A DNA stretch of 64,000 nt from contig NZ_JAHTKP010000010.1 in assembly GCF_019192735.1 (NCBI RefSeq), forward strand, positions 1 through 64,000. The letters are read 5' to 3'. Positions within the stretch are counted from its first letter, which is position 1; every line of letters starts with the position of its first letter. Of the stretch, positions 1-6,355 are shown one piece after another. A program made the translations under genes and the position numbers. The notes under the pieces are model-generated. The model was not told where the DNA came from. It ran no database searches and was given only the letters and a program-made list of their open reading frames with translations. The DNA comes from Kitasatospora aureofaciens (lineage in GTDB: Bacteria; Actinomycetota; Actinomycetes; Streptomycetales; Streptomycetaceae).

Positions 1-454
1 CGGACAGCAGCGGGTCCGAGGCACCGAAGCGGGGAACGTGCCGACGCTGGGTGAACCCCGTCTCGTCCGCGATCCGGAAGCTCACCACCCCGAGGCGCGG
101 GTTCTGCTCGAAGGCCTCACGGATCAGGCGGAAGGTGTCGTTCCTGGGCAGAAGGCCGTCGTCGTCCAGGACCACCAGGACATCGACACCGCCGAGTTCG
201 CGCAGTCGCTGCACACCGGCGTTCCGTCCGCCCGGGATGCCGAGGTTCTCCGGCAGCTCCATGGCATCCACCCACGCCGGAAGCTCCGGGAGCTTCACGC
301 CCTGCCCGAGCACCACGGCTTTGACGCTGTCGCCTTCCTGGGCCGCCACCGACTCCAGGAGCGCATGCAGCTCCTTTTGCCGGTCGCCCATCGTCAGCAC
401 CACGACGCCCAGCGTGACGCCCATCGCACCCGACCCCATCGAGGAACCCTTCAT
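1..454 (-). CDS. Glycosyltransferase family 2 (3' end outside window)
   Basis: Partial gene; about 151 N-terminal residues are visible and the frame is still open at base 1. The protein shows the opening beta-strand of a GT-A fold ('VTLGVVVLTMGDR'), the 'IPGGRNAGV' segment typical of rhamnosyl/galactosyl GT2 enzymes, and the metal/sugar-nucleotide strand 'VLVVLDDDGLLP' near residue 95. GT2 enzymes move a sugar from a nucleotide donor to an acceptor, often for cell-wall glycans; the acceptor cannot be read here. The start is taken as ATG at 454; in-frame ATGs at 439 and 424 are alternatives, and no strong ribosome site separates them. The next gene upstream is divergent. Confidence 0.82.
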   Translation of the reverse strand, partial: MKGSSMGSGAMGVTLGVVVLTMGDRQKELHALLESVAAQEGDSVKAVVLGQGVKLPELPAWVDAMELPENLGIPGGRNAGVQRLRELGGVDVLVVLDDDGLLPRNDTFRLIREAFEQNPRLGVVSFRIADETGFTQRRHVPRFGASDPLLS

Positions 455-626
455 GATCTCGCCGACACCGGAACCTACGGATGCGCCGTTGCACGTACTC
501 GCCCGGACCGGGCGGCTCCCGGACCATCACTACCTGGACCAGCACACCCTGACCTGGATCGTCGGCAACCGGCCCACCCGTCCCTGTGTCCGGGCCACGA
601 TGCCACACCGCCCGGTCCTGCTGATG

Positions 627-656
627 CCCACTGCGCTCGGCGACGAGCGCAGTGGG
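627..656. terminator. Strong GNRA-loop hairpin between divergent genes
   Basis: Perfect 13-bp inverted repeat: arm CCCACTGCGCTCG at 627-639, loop GCGA (a GNRA tetraloop), arm at 644-656. There is no T-tract on either side. It lies in the 272-bp gap between the divergent glycosyltransferase and GNAT genes, where a terminator is not expected. It may insulate, act as a 5' structure of the GNAT mRNA, or mark a lost gene. Otherwise I see nothing in 455-726. Confidence 0.55.
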
Positions 657-726
657 CCGGGCCGCCTGGTCTCGTGAGCGCCGAAAAGGCGTAGCGGCGC
701 ACGGGCGACCGGATCAGGATGTGGGC

Positions 727-1194
727 GTGACCACCATTCGCACCGCCACCCCCGACGACGCCGCCCTCCTCGCGCGCCTCAACGACCTCGTGCACGGGCT
801 GCATGTCGAGCATCGCCCCGACCTCTTCGTCTGGTCCCCGAACCAGGATTCCCACTTCAGGGAGCGGATCGGGGATCCGGCGGTCACCGTCTTCATAGCC
901 GAAGGGCCCGACGGCACACCCGTCGGCTACGCCATCGCCCGCATCGTCCACTGGCCGGGCAACACCTTCACCACCCCCGACGTCGTCGTCTCCCTCGACC
1001 AACTCGCCGTATCCCCCGAAGCCGCCCGGACGGGCGTCGGCTCGGCGCTGCTGGACGCCGTTCGGGAGGCGGGCCGGACCGCCGGCTGCCGCCGCCTGGT
1101 CACCACCGTCTGGGACTTCAACGAGCCCGCCCGCGCCCTCTACCAGGCCACCGGCTTCCGCCCGATGAACCACCAGTTGGACCAGTTGCTCTGA
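727..1194 (+). CDS. GNAT family N-acetyltransferase
   Basis: 155 residues, the usual size of a single-domain GNAT. It transfers acetyl from acetyl-CoA to an amine; the substrate is unknown. The N-terminal 'TIRTATPDDAALLARL' is the classic GNAT opening. The acetyl-CoA binding region is 'LAVSPEAARTGVGSALL' (residues about 95-112; Q/RxxGxG/A-type loop), followed by 'WDFNEPARALYQATGF', the C-terminal motif B. GTG at 727 is chosen because AGGA lies 8 bases upstream; GTG at 721 is in frame too. A hairpin terminator follows directly, so it is probably transcribed alone. Confidence 0.82.
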   Translation: MTTIRTATPDDAALLARLNDLVHGLHVEHRPDLFVWSPNQDSHFRERIGDPAVTVFIAEGPDGTPVGYAIARIVHWPGNTFTTPDVVVSLDQLAVSPEAARTGVGSALLDAVREAGRTAGCRRLVTTVWDFNEPARALYQATGFRPMNHQLDQLL

Positions 1195-1206
1195 GGCCGG
1201 GCGTCC

Positions 1207-1236
1207 GGCCCGTCGAGCATCGCAGCTCGACGGGCC
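1207..1236 (+). terminator. Terminator hairpin of the GNAT gene
   Basis: Perfect 12-bp inverted repeat, GGCCCGTCGAGC at 1207-1218 and its complement at 1225-1236, loop ATCGCA, beginning 13 bases after the GNAT stop. There is no T-run, as is usual for high-GC actinobacterial terminators. Confidence 0.75.
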
Positions 1237-1336
1237 GACGGTCAGTGCCGGTGATGGTCTTCCGGCCGAGTGGGTTCCCCCGGGGACACTGTGCTGGGGT
1301 GGTCGGTGCGGGGGCCTCCCTATTAATTGCCTAGCT

Positions 1337-2560
1337 CTATGCCTTCGGTGGCTCTATCTCAAGCCGCATTCCCTCATACACATCCCGTAGATCTTTAGCA
1401 TCCGAAATCCTACGGGTTTCTACTGCCTTGACGACTTCCAGTGCACGCCAGTGATTCGACGGCGCAACTCGACCGGAAAGCATGGCGCGTTGTGCAGCGT
1501 CACACGCTTCGTCCAGCCTGTCAGTAGCAACAAGCGAGAGAGCCAAGTCGATATTTGCTGACGCGACCCGGCGCGGCCATTTTGAGAGGTCATCTGGCTG
1601 GGCGAGTCGTGCGATAACCTCCCGTGCGTAGGTCTCCGCTGCGGGATCTCCGAGCCACGCGAGGGTTGTAGCCGTGTAGGCAACGGATTTCGCAGGGTCG
1701 TATCGAAAATGATGCTCGGGCTGATCGGGGAGACCGGCTGAGGAGCTGAGGGACTGAACCTGGCTTATCGCAGCGTAAGTCTCGGGAGAATTCCCAAGTC
1801 GGGCGAATGCTCGGCCTTGTTGGGCTGTAGCCTGGATCTCCACCGAGCTTCCTTTGGGCGCAAGGTACTGAGCCGCCTTGCTCAGTTCGACGGCTTTGGA
1901 ATAATTGCCGTCTGTGAGCACTCGCCAGGCGTCGGTTTCGTAGCACCACGCTTGAATTTCTCGATGGTCAGCGTGCTGCGCCAATGTCATTGCCGTTCGC
2001 AGTCGCGCTGTCGCCGCGTCCTGCTGGTTGAGGTCGATATGAAGAGTCGCACCCAGCAGGGAGAACCATCCGCCTATAACTAGTAGTTGCCGGTGCTCGG
2101 CAAGTGTCTTCTTTGCGCCCATGAGATGGGCGACATAGCCCGAGTATTTCCGCACCTGCCCCAACAATTCGCGTGGAGGAACGGTCGGATATTTGATGGC
2201 CAGTTCATCAAATGCCAGCTCCAGGCGCGAAAGTGTCGCATCGCCAACGTCACTGGCCGAAATTCGGCGAACAAGCTCCAGGGCCTCAAGTTCGTCATCG
2301 TAGCCGGAATCAGCCAGCGTGGCCGGCACTGCTGGTGCAGCCGCCGAAGTGCTCGAAACATTGATGAGTGAATCGAGCTCATCAGCGGTAATGCGAAGAG
2401 TCCGCATAAGGGCAGGGCGGTGCCACGCCTGGGGATCGACCTCCCCATTTTCCCACCGGCCCACCGTGGAACGATCGACACCGACAGCTTGGGCCAATGA
2501 TTCCTGAGTGAATCCAAGAGCCTTGCGTCGTTTGATGAAATTCTCGCGCCGCGCTGCCAT
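1337..2560 (-). CDS. XRE-family HTH regulator with TPR-like C-terminal domain
   Basis: 407 residues. An XRE helix-turn-helix occupies residues about 8-60 ('RRKALGFTQESLAQAVGVD' then 'RSTVGRWENGEVDPQAW'). A long, helical, TPR-like region follows (about 100-400; 'ALELVRR', 'AWLGDPAAETYAREVI', 'ALSLVATDRLDEACDAA'), as in Streptomyces sensor-type XRE regulators. ATG 2560 is preceded by GGGAGGCGGG. Codon use is plainly less GC-rich than in the neighbours: many A/T third positions, and codons such as CTA and ATA. That suggests acquisition from elsewhere. It is transcribed away from the small-gene operon that starts at 2732 and probably controls it from the shared 171-bp region. Ligand unknown. Confidence 0.85.
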   Translation of the reverse strand: MAARRENFIKRRKALGFTQESLAQAVGVDRSTVGRWENGEVDPQAWHRPALMRTLRITADELDSLINVSSTSAAAPAVPATLADSGYDDELEALELVRRISASDVGDATLSRLELAFDELAIKYPTVPPRELLGQVRKYSGYVAHLMGAKKTLAEHRQLLVIGGWFSLLGATLHIDLNQQDAATARLRTAMTLAQHADHREIQAWCYETDAWRVLTDGNYSKAVELSKAAQYLAPKGSSVEIQATAQQGRAFARLGNSPETYAAISQVQSLSSSAGLPDQPEHHFRYDPAKSVAYTATTLAWLGDPAAETYAREVIARLAQPDDLSKWPRRVASANIDLALSLVATDRLDEACDAAQRAMLSGRVAPSNHWRALEVVKAVETRRISDAKDLRDVYEGMRLEIEPPKA

Positions 2561-2621
2561 CCCGCCTCCCAGTCCTCTGACTTGCCGTTCTACCAGGTCA
2601 GGGCCCCCGATGCGGCGACTC

Positions 2622-2639
2622 TGCGGCATCAATGCCACA
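2622..2639. promoter_or_regulatory. Candidate operator of the XRE regulator
   Basis: An 18-bp interrupted palindrome: TGCGGCAT, CA, ATGCCACA, with one mismatch between the arms. It lies in the 171-bp divergent region between the XRE gene and the small-gene operon. The half-site TGCGGCA recurs at 2644-2650, and a variant TGCGGCGA starts at 2611. Spaced half-sites suit a dimeric HTH protein. The link to this regulator is inferred from position only. Confidence 0.4.
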
Positions 2640-2731
2640 AAGATGCGGCATGCGTGCGCTGTCCAAGGTCGAGAAACCTCCCTGTACTGGTGATTCATAC
2701 AACGGCTGGCTCTGATCGGGAGGGACACATC

Positions 2732-2938
2732 ATGGCTTCGACCACCGACGGTCGTCCGGAGTCCAGGAGGCCCCCCAGCAAGCGCGCCAGTGCGGCCCTG
2801 TTGGCTGCCTGCCGCGCCGACTACCAGCAGGGCCGGGGCGAAGAGGCCAGTAGGCCCCCGGACCCGTTCAAGTACACGCCCCTCCTGTGGGAGTGGCACC
2901 AGCGCAACGACACCGGGGGGTCCCGTGGCAGACGCTAA
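2732..2938 (+). CDS. Small hypothetical protein, first gene of the islet operon
   Basis: 68 residues, no recognised family. ATG 2732 has GGGAGGGA 6 bases upstream. The protein has a basic, proline-rich N-terminus, a helix with 'SAALLAACRADYQQG' near residues 20-34 and a C-terminal 'DPFKYTPLLWEWHQRND'. No signal peptide or membrane segment is visible. It overlaps the next gene by 14 bases, so the four small genes here are probably translated together. The aromatic C-terminal patch suggests a protein-binding surface (inference). Confidence 0.6.
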   Translation: MASTTDGRPESRRPPSKRASAALLAACRADYQQGRGEEASRPPDPFKYTPLLWEWHQRNDTGGSRGRR

Positions 2939-3113
2939 AACGCCCCCGGCGGTCCCCACGACGAAGTGCGCCGTGTGTTGGGCGTTCGACCGCATCACGA
3001 GCGTGCCCCGGTGGGCCCCCGCAAAGCAGTACGCAGCCCAGCTGCGGGACATTCAGGCGCTGCGCGAGAAGCACAACCTCACCTGTCGGGAGGTGGCCCG
3101 TGTCTCTGCGTGA
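2925..3113 (+). CDS. Small CxxC hypothetical protein
   Basis: 62 residues from GTG 2925, which sits within the end of the previous gene behind a G-run. It contains one CxxC ('KCAVCWAF', residues about 14-21) and a charged helix, 'LRDIQALREKHNLTCREVA'; a lone CxxC could bind metal if paired with another chain. It overlaps the following gene by 14 bases. No family recognised. The start is inferred from the overlapping arrangement. Confidence 0.5.
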   Translation: MADAKTPPAVPTTKCAVCWAFDRITSVPRWAPAKQYAAQLRDIQALREKHNLTCREVARVSA

Positions 3114-3300
3114 GATCACGTTACAGACGCCGGACGCCCCTGCACCGGACGCCGATGAGTGCCCCGCGTGCGCCTACTTCGTGGCGGCTGCGGAGCGCTA
3201 TCCGGCGGACGACTACCCCACGATCCGGCGGCACCTCGACAAGGCTCGACGGCAGCACGTTGCCGACGGGGAGTGCCTGGCGGTGCCGGATGGCGAGTGA
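3100..3300 (+). CDS. Small CxxC hypothetical protein
   Basis: 66 residues from GTG 3100, with GGGAGG 7 bases upstream. Acidic N-terminus, then 'DECPACAYFVAAAERYP' with a CxxC near residues 21-24, and a helical basic stretch 'TIRRHLDKARRQHVADGEC'. The His/Cys spacing in the second half could complete a zinc site with the CxxC (inference). It overlaps the next gene by 11 bases. Confidence 0.55.
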   Translation: MSLREITLQTPDAPAPDADECPACAYFVAAAERYPADDYPTIRRHLDKARRQHVADGECLAVPDGE

Positions 3301-3556
3301 GCCGGTGTACCTGTCGCCGGGCTGGACGCACTTCCTTGGCGGTCCCGTGCCGTACGACCATGACAGCGAACACGCAGAGCCGGTGGACCCGTTCACGTGG
3401 CTCAACGAACACGGATGGCCCCGTAAACGGCCCACCGGGCCCCGGCCGGCCCTCACCCCCGAGGAACACGCCGAAGCGCCCTTCCCGCCCGCGGAACGCC
3501 AGCGACGGGCGGTTCTGCTGGCCCGGCTGCGCGAAGTCAACCGCCCGTACCGCTGA
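3290..3556 (+). CDS. Small hypothetical protein, last of four overlapping genes
   Basis: 88 residues from ATG 3290, overlapping the upstream gene. It starts 'MASEPVYLSPGWTHFLGGP', has an acidic middle ('DHDSEHAEPVDPFTW') and ends in a basic helix 'AERQRRAVLLARLREVN'. No family recognised and no export signal. About 120 bases separate it from the SAH-hydrolase-like gene, which may share the transcript. Confidence 0.55.
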   Translation: MASEPVYLSPGWTHFLGGPVPYDHDSEHAEPVDPFTWLNEHGWPRKRPTGPRPALTPEEHAEAPFPPAERQRRAVLLARLREVNRPYR

Positions 3557-3675
3557 CGGAGAACTGGCCCTCTTGGGCCTCTCAAGACTCCCGCCTCGAC
3601 CGTCCCCAAACCCCTGGCAGGTCGAGCCGGTCGGGGCGGGTCCCAATCATGCCGAAGACAAGGAGGGGTATAGCT

Positions 3676-4797
3676 GTGGAAGCCTCAGAGCGCGCACGGC
3701 TGGACACGTACTTCGGAAAGATCGCGCGGCAGTTCGTCCCGCCGGAGTTCCCGTCGGCGCTGCTGGTGACGCACCTGCTGCCGGAGCGCCCGGCGTTCGT
3801 GCGCGCCGTCGGCACCGTGACGAACCTCCGCGCGGTATTGCCCAAGCCCAAGTCGGTTGATCCGGCGGCACGTCGCGAGATCGAACAGACCGTCCCCTGC
3901 GACGAGTTGACGCGAGAGCTGTTCGCCAACCCCGACACCGCCGTGACCTACCTGGAGACTCGGGCGGCCGGTGAAGACGTGGTTCTGTTGGACGTAGGCG
4001 GCTACTTCGCCCCGGTCCTGGAGACCATGTGTGACCGATTCTCCGGTCGCGTCCTGGGCGTGGTCGAGGACACCGAGAACGGGCACAAGCGGTACGCCGA
4101 CCGGGACAAACTGCCGTGCCCCGTCGTCTCGGTGGCCCGCTCGCCGCTCAAGGACCCCGAAGACTTCCTGGTCGGTCAGTCCGTCGTCTTCTCCACCGAA
4201 GCCCTGTTGCGCGGGCGAGGGGATATCCTGCACGGCCGTCCGGCGCTGGTGATCGGCTTCGGCAAGCTCGGTTCGAGCATCGCAAGGTTGTTGCACGCCA
4301 AGGGAGTTCACGTCACCGTGTACGACATCGACCCTGTGCGGCGCGCGCAAGCGCTGAGCCAGGGGTTCGGAGTCGCGCGGGACCGGGAACAGGCCATCGC
4401 TCGTGCCGGACTCGTCCTCTGCGCTACGGGCGCGCTCTCCCTGCGGGGTGAGGACTTCCCCAACCTGCGGAACGGCTCGTACGTCGCCACGGTCACCAGC
4501 AGCGAGGATGAGCTAGAGCTGGAGGGGTTGCCGGACGGCTACACCCGCAACAGCTCGGGTGAGAACGTCACCCGCTACAGCACGACCGGCCACTACTTCT
4601 ACCTGCTCAACAACGGAAACGCCGTCAACTTCCTGCACGGGGCGTCCGTCGGGCCGTTCATCTTCCTCGTACAGGCTGAGATCCTGGCAGGGGTGCGCAT
4701 GCTCGCGCGACGGGACCTCAACGCCACCATCCACGAGGTGCCCGCCGAGGATCGCGCCACCATCGCGGCTACCTGGCTCAACTACTACAACAGGTGA
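3676..4797 (+). CDS. S-adenosylhomocysteine-hydrolase-like NAD-binding protein, divergent
   Basis: 373 residues; true SAH hydrolases have about 430-480. By eye it aligns with their core: 'GVVEDTENGHKRYAD' matches the EETTTG-R segment, and 'GRPALVIGFGKLGSSIA' is the GxGxxG NAD-binding Rossmann loop with the acidic strand end 'VYDIDP'. The catalytic stretch usually read as SKxDN is here 'PLKDPEDFLVGQS', so the lysine and asparagine positions appear replaced, and the C-terminal lysine/tyrosine tail is absent. It is therefore probably not an ordinary SAH hydrolase; it may act on or bind a related nucleoside. GTG 3676 is preferred over ATG 3649 because AGGAGGGG lies 7 bases upstream. The Nudix gene follows after 4 bases. 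Confidence 0.75.
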   Translation: MEASERARLDTYFGKIARQFVPPEFPSALLVTHLLPERPAFVRAVGTVTNLRAVLPKPKSVDPAARREIEQTVPCDELTRELFANPDTAVTYLETRAAGEDVVLLDVGGYFAPVLETMCDRFSGRVLGVVEDTENGHKRYADRDKLPCPVVSVARSPLKDPEDFLVGQSVVFSTEALLRGRGDILHGRPALVIGFGKLGSSIARLLHAKGVHVTVYDIDPVRRAQALSQGFGVARDREQAIARAGLVLCATGALSLRGEDFPNLRNGSYVATVTSSEDELELEGLPDGYTRNSSGENVTRYSTTGHYFYLLNNGNAVNFLHGASVGPFIFLVQAEILAGVRMLARRDLNATIHEVPAEDRATIAATWLNYYNR

Positions 4798-4801
4798 TCC
4801 C

Positions 4802-5347
4802 ATGACCATCACGGCCGACCACATCCGCGCCACCCTGGCGACCTACCTCGACGAGCACCCGGAGGACAAGGCGGACCTGTCGTTGCCGCTGTCGCTGCTG
4901 GACTCCGGGGCCGAGCTGGCCAACCGTAAGGAGTTCCGGGGCCACGTCACGGCCGGGGCCGTCCTGGTCAACGAGCACCGGCACGTGCTGTTCATCCATC
5001 ACGTGGCGCTCGACAAGTGGCTGACGCCGGGCGGCCACCTGGAGGCCGAAGACGACACGCTCAGCGGTGCCGCACTGCGTGAGCTGACCGAAGAGGCAGG
5101 CATCCCCGCCGAAGCTGCCACGCTGGCCGGGAGCGGCCCGGTGCACATCGACGTGCACCCCATCCCGGAGAATCCCGCGAAGGGCGAACCAGACCACTTC
5201 CACGTGGACTTCCGGTTCGTCTTCCGAACGACCGGAAGCGAGCTGGTGACGCTCCAAGAGGAGGAGGTCAGCGGCTACACGTGGCGGCCGATCGGGAGCA
5301 TCGCCGACGATCGGCTGAGGGCTCGTGTAGAAGCTCTCACTGCCTGA
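4802..5347 (+). CDS. Nudix hydrolase
   Basis: 181 residues. Nudix enzymes cleave nucleoside diphosphates linked to another group. The Nudix box runs from 'GGHLEAEDD' to 'RELTEEAGI' (residues about 78-102) with the full GX5EX7REXXEEXG pattern, so the metal site is intact. The N-terminal 75 residues hold a helical region ('LATYLDEHPEDKADL'), and the box is preceded by 'VALDKWLTPGGHLE'. ATG 4802 lies 4 bases after the SAH-hydrolase-like gene and is likely translationally coupled to it, which suggests both act on one nucleotide metabolite. A terminator-like hairpin follows at 5386. Confidence 0.85.
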   Translation: MTITADHIRATLATYLDEHPEDKADLSLPLSLLDSGAELANRKEFRGHVTAGAVLVNEHRHVLFIHHVALDKWLTPGGHLEAEDDTLSGAALRELTEEAGIPAEAATLAGSGPVHIDVHPIPENPAKGEPDHFHVDFRFVFRTTGSELVTLQEEEVSGYTWRPIGSIADDRLRARVEALTA

Positions 5348-5385
5348 CCCACAGACCTCCCGGCCGGACTCGTTCCCACCACAGC

Positions 5386-5414
5386 ACGGCCGGGCAGCCA
5401 AACAGCCCGGTCGT
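5386..5414 (+). terminator. Terminator-like hairpin after the Nudix gene
   Basis: Ten-bp stem ACGGCCGGGC (5386-5395) with GCCCGGTCGT (5405-5414), one G-T wobble, 9-base loop. It starts 38 bases after the Nudix stop and would end the islet operon. Confidence 0.6.
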
Positions 5415-5499
5415 TCGCGCTGACACCACGCGGACGGCCGGGCTTCGCGCTGTTCAGCTGAACGCCACTTCCCGCGTATCCCGGGGTGTATTGTCCGCG

Positions 5500-5577
5500 C
5501 CAATCCGCCCAGGTTCCGTACACCCTGGTCTCGTCCGCCAGGCACTCGCCGACATCGAACACCACCGCACGAATCAT
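5500..5577 (-). pseudogene. N-terminal stub of a HAD-family hydrolase
   Basis: From ATG 5577 the first 26 codons read 'MIRAVVFDVGECLADETR' then 'VYGTWADW'. This is the start of a HAD-like phosphatase with the nucleophile motif DxG[ET] (D8). Intact Streptomyces relatives run past 200 residues; here the sequence after the tryptophan loses all resemblance to the family, and the frame ends at 5275 inside the Nudix gene on the other strand. I read it as a deletion remnant that once formed a convergent partner of the Nudix/SAHH-like genes. Confidence 0.7.
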
Positions 5578-5618
5578 GTCCGCAGCCTAGGGAGGCGGTG
5601 GCGTCGATCGTGAGCTTG

Positions 5619-5648
5619 CCCGCCGCGCTCGGGGGCGAGCGCGGCGGG
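5619..5648 (-). terminator. Terminator of the mannosidase operon (minus strand)
   Basis: Perfect 13-bp inverted repeat with CCCGCCGCGCTCG at 5619-5631, loop GGGG, complement at 5636-5648. It begins 6 bases past the stop of the gene ending at 5654. Between the HAD stub and this hairpin nothing else is visible. Confidence 0.8.
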
Positions 5649-5653
5649 GGCGG

Positions 5654-6355
5654 TCAGTGGCGGTGGTGGTTGTCCGGTTGGGCGGGGTCGCCGGGGTGTT
5701 CCAGGCCCTCAACCAGGGTGAGGCGGTGGGCGCGTTCGCGGTCGAGCCAGCGGACGAAGGTGGCCCGGCGGGTGGCGTCCCTGATGTCGGGAGTGATGTC
5801 GTGGTCGGCGGTGATCGTGCGTTCGGAGAGGAGCGCCGCCGTCCATGCGCCAGCCGTGACCCACTCGCCCGGTCCAGCCTGGCGCAGGGCTCCGGCCAGG
5901 GCCTGCGGGAGGGTGTCCGGAGTTGCCTCGCACTCGCCATCGGGGAGAGCAAGCTGCCAGACCACGGCCGGCGGTCTGGTGGTCATGGTGCGGTAGTGGG
6001 CGACCTCCTCCGGTGACGCTTCGATTTCGGCTGTGACGGACTCGTAGACGGCGCGGACGGCCGGGCTGCCCTCGTACGCCGCCGCCGTGATGGAGCCGAG
6101 TTCGACAGCCGCCTGTTGGTCGAGGCGGGCGGGAGCCTCTGCTCCTACGGGGAGGTTGCGCTCAGCTGCCACGGCTTCGCACAGGGCCTCGGTCAGGAGC
6201 ACCTGGGCGACCCACCTCGAAAGCTGCCGGTCCTCCGAACTGCCCGGCTGCGGCAAGGCGGTGGAGCGCGGGCCGGTGCGGAGGGCGGCGAGGCGGTGGT
6301 CGAGGGGAGTGCGCGGGAGGGGGCGGCCGTCGAGGAGGCCCAGTGTGGCCGTCAT
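5654..6355 (-). CDS. Uncharacterised actinobacterial protein coupled to alpha-mannosidase (SurA/peptidyl-prolyl-isomerase-like N-terminus)
   Basis: 233 residues. The opening 'TATLGLLDGRPLPRTPLD' and the helical stretch 'EDRQLSRWVAQVLLTEALC' resemble the N-terminal chaperone part of SurA-like proteins, in which a substrate-binding helix bundle precedes a parvulin domain. Related actinobacterial proteins are sometimes labelled malonyl-CoA-ACP transacylase, but no GxSxG nucleophile is present, so I would not use that name. The C-terminal half is mostly helix ('HYRTMTTRPPAVVWQLALP', 'WVTAGAWTAALLSERTIT'). ATG 6355 overlaps the mannosidase stop as ATGA, so it is translated with that enzyme and probably serves it. 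No export signal. Confidence 0.55.
   Translation of the reverse strand: MTATLGLLDGRPLPRTPLDHRLAALRTGPRSTALPQPGSSEDRQLSRWVAQVLLTEALCEAVAAERNLPVGAEAPARLDQQAAVELGSITAAAYEGSPAVRAVYESVTAEIEASPEEVAHYRTMTTRPPAVVWQLALPDGECEATPDTLPQALAGALRQAGPGEWVTAGAWTAALLSERTITADHDITPDIRDATRRATFVRWLDRERAHRLTLVEGLEHPGDPAQPDNHHRH

Noticed and set aside
453-677. Possible 74-residue plus-strand protein upstream of the GNAT gene
   Set aside because: No ribosome site, its start overlaps the glycosyltransferase start on the other strand, and the end lies in the strong hairpin at 627-656.
5654-6355. Malonyl-CoA-ACP transacylase annotation for the mannosidase-coupled gene
   Set aside because: No GxSxG nucleophile, His or Arg motif of the FabD family is visible.
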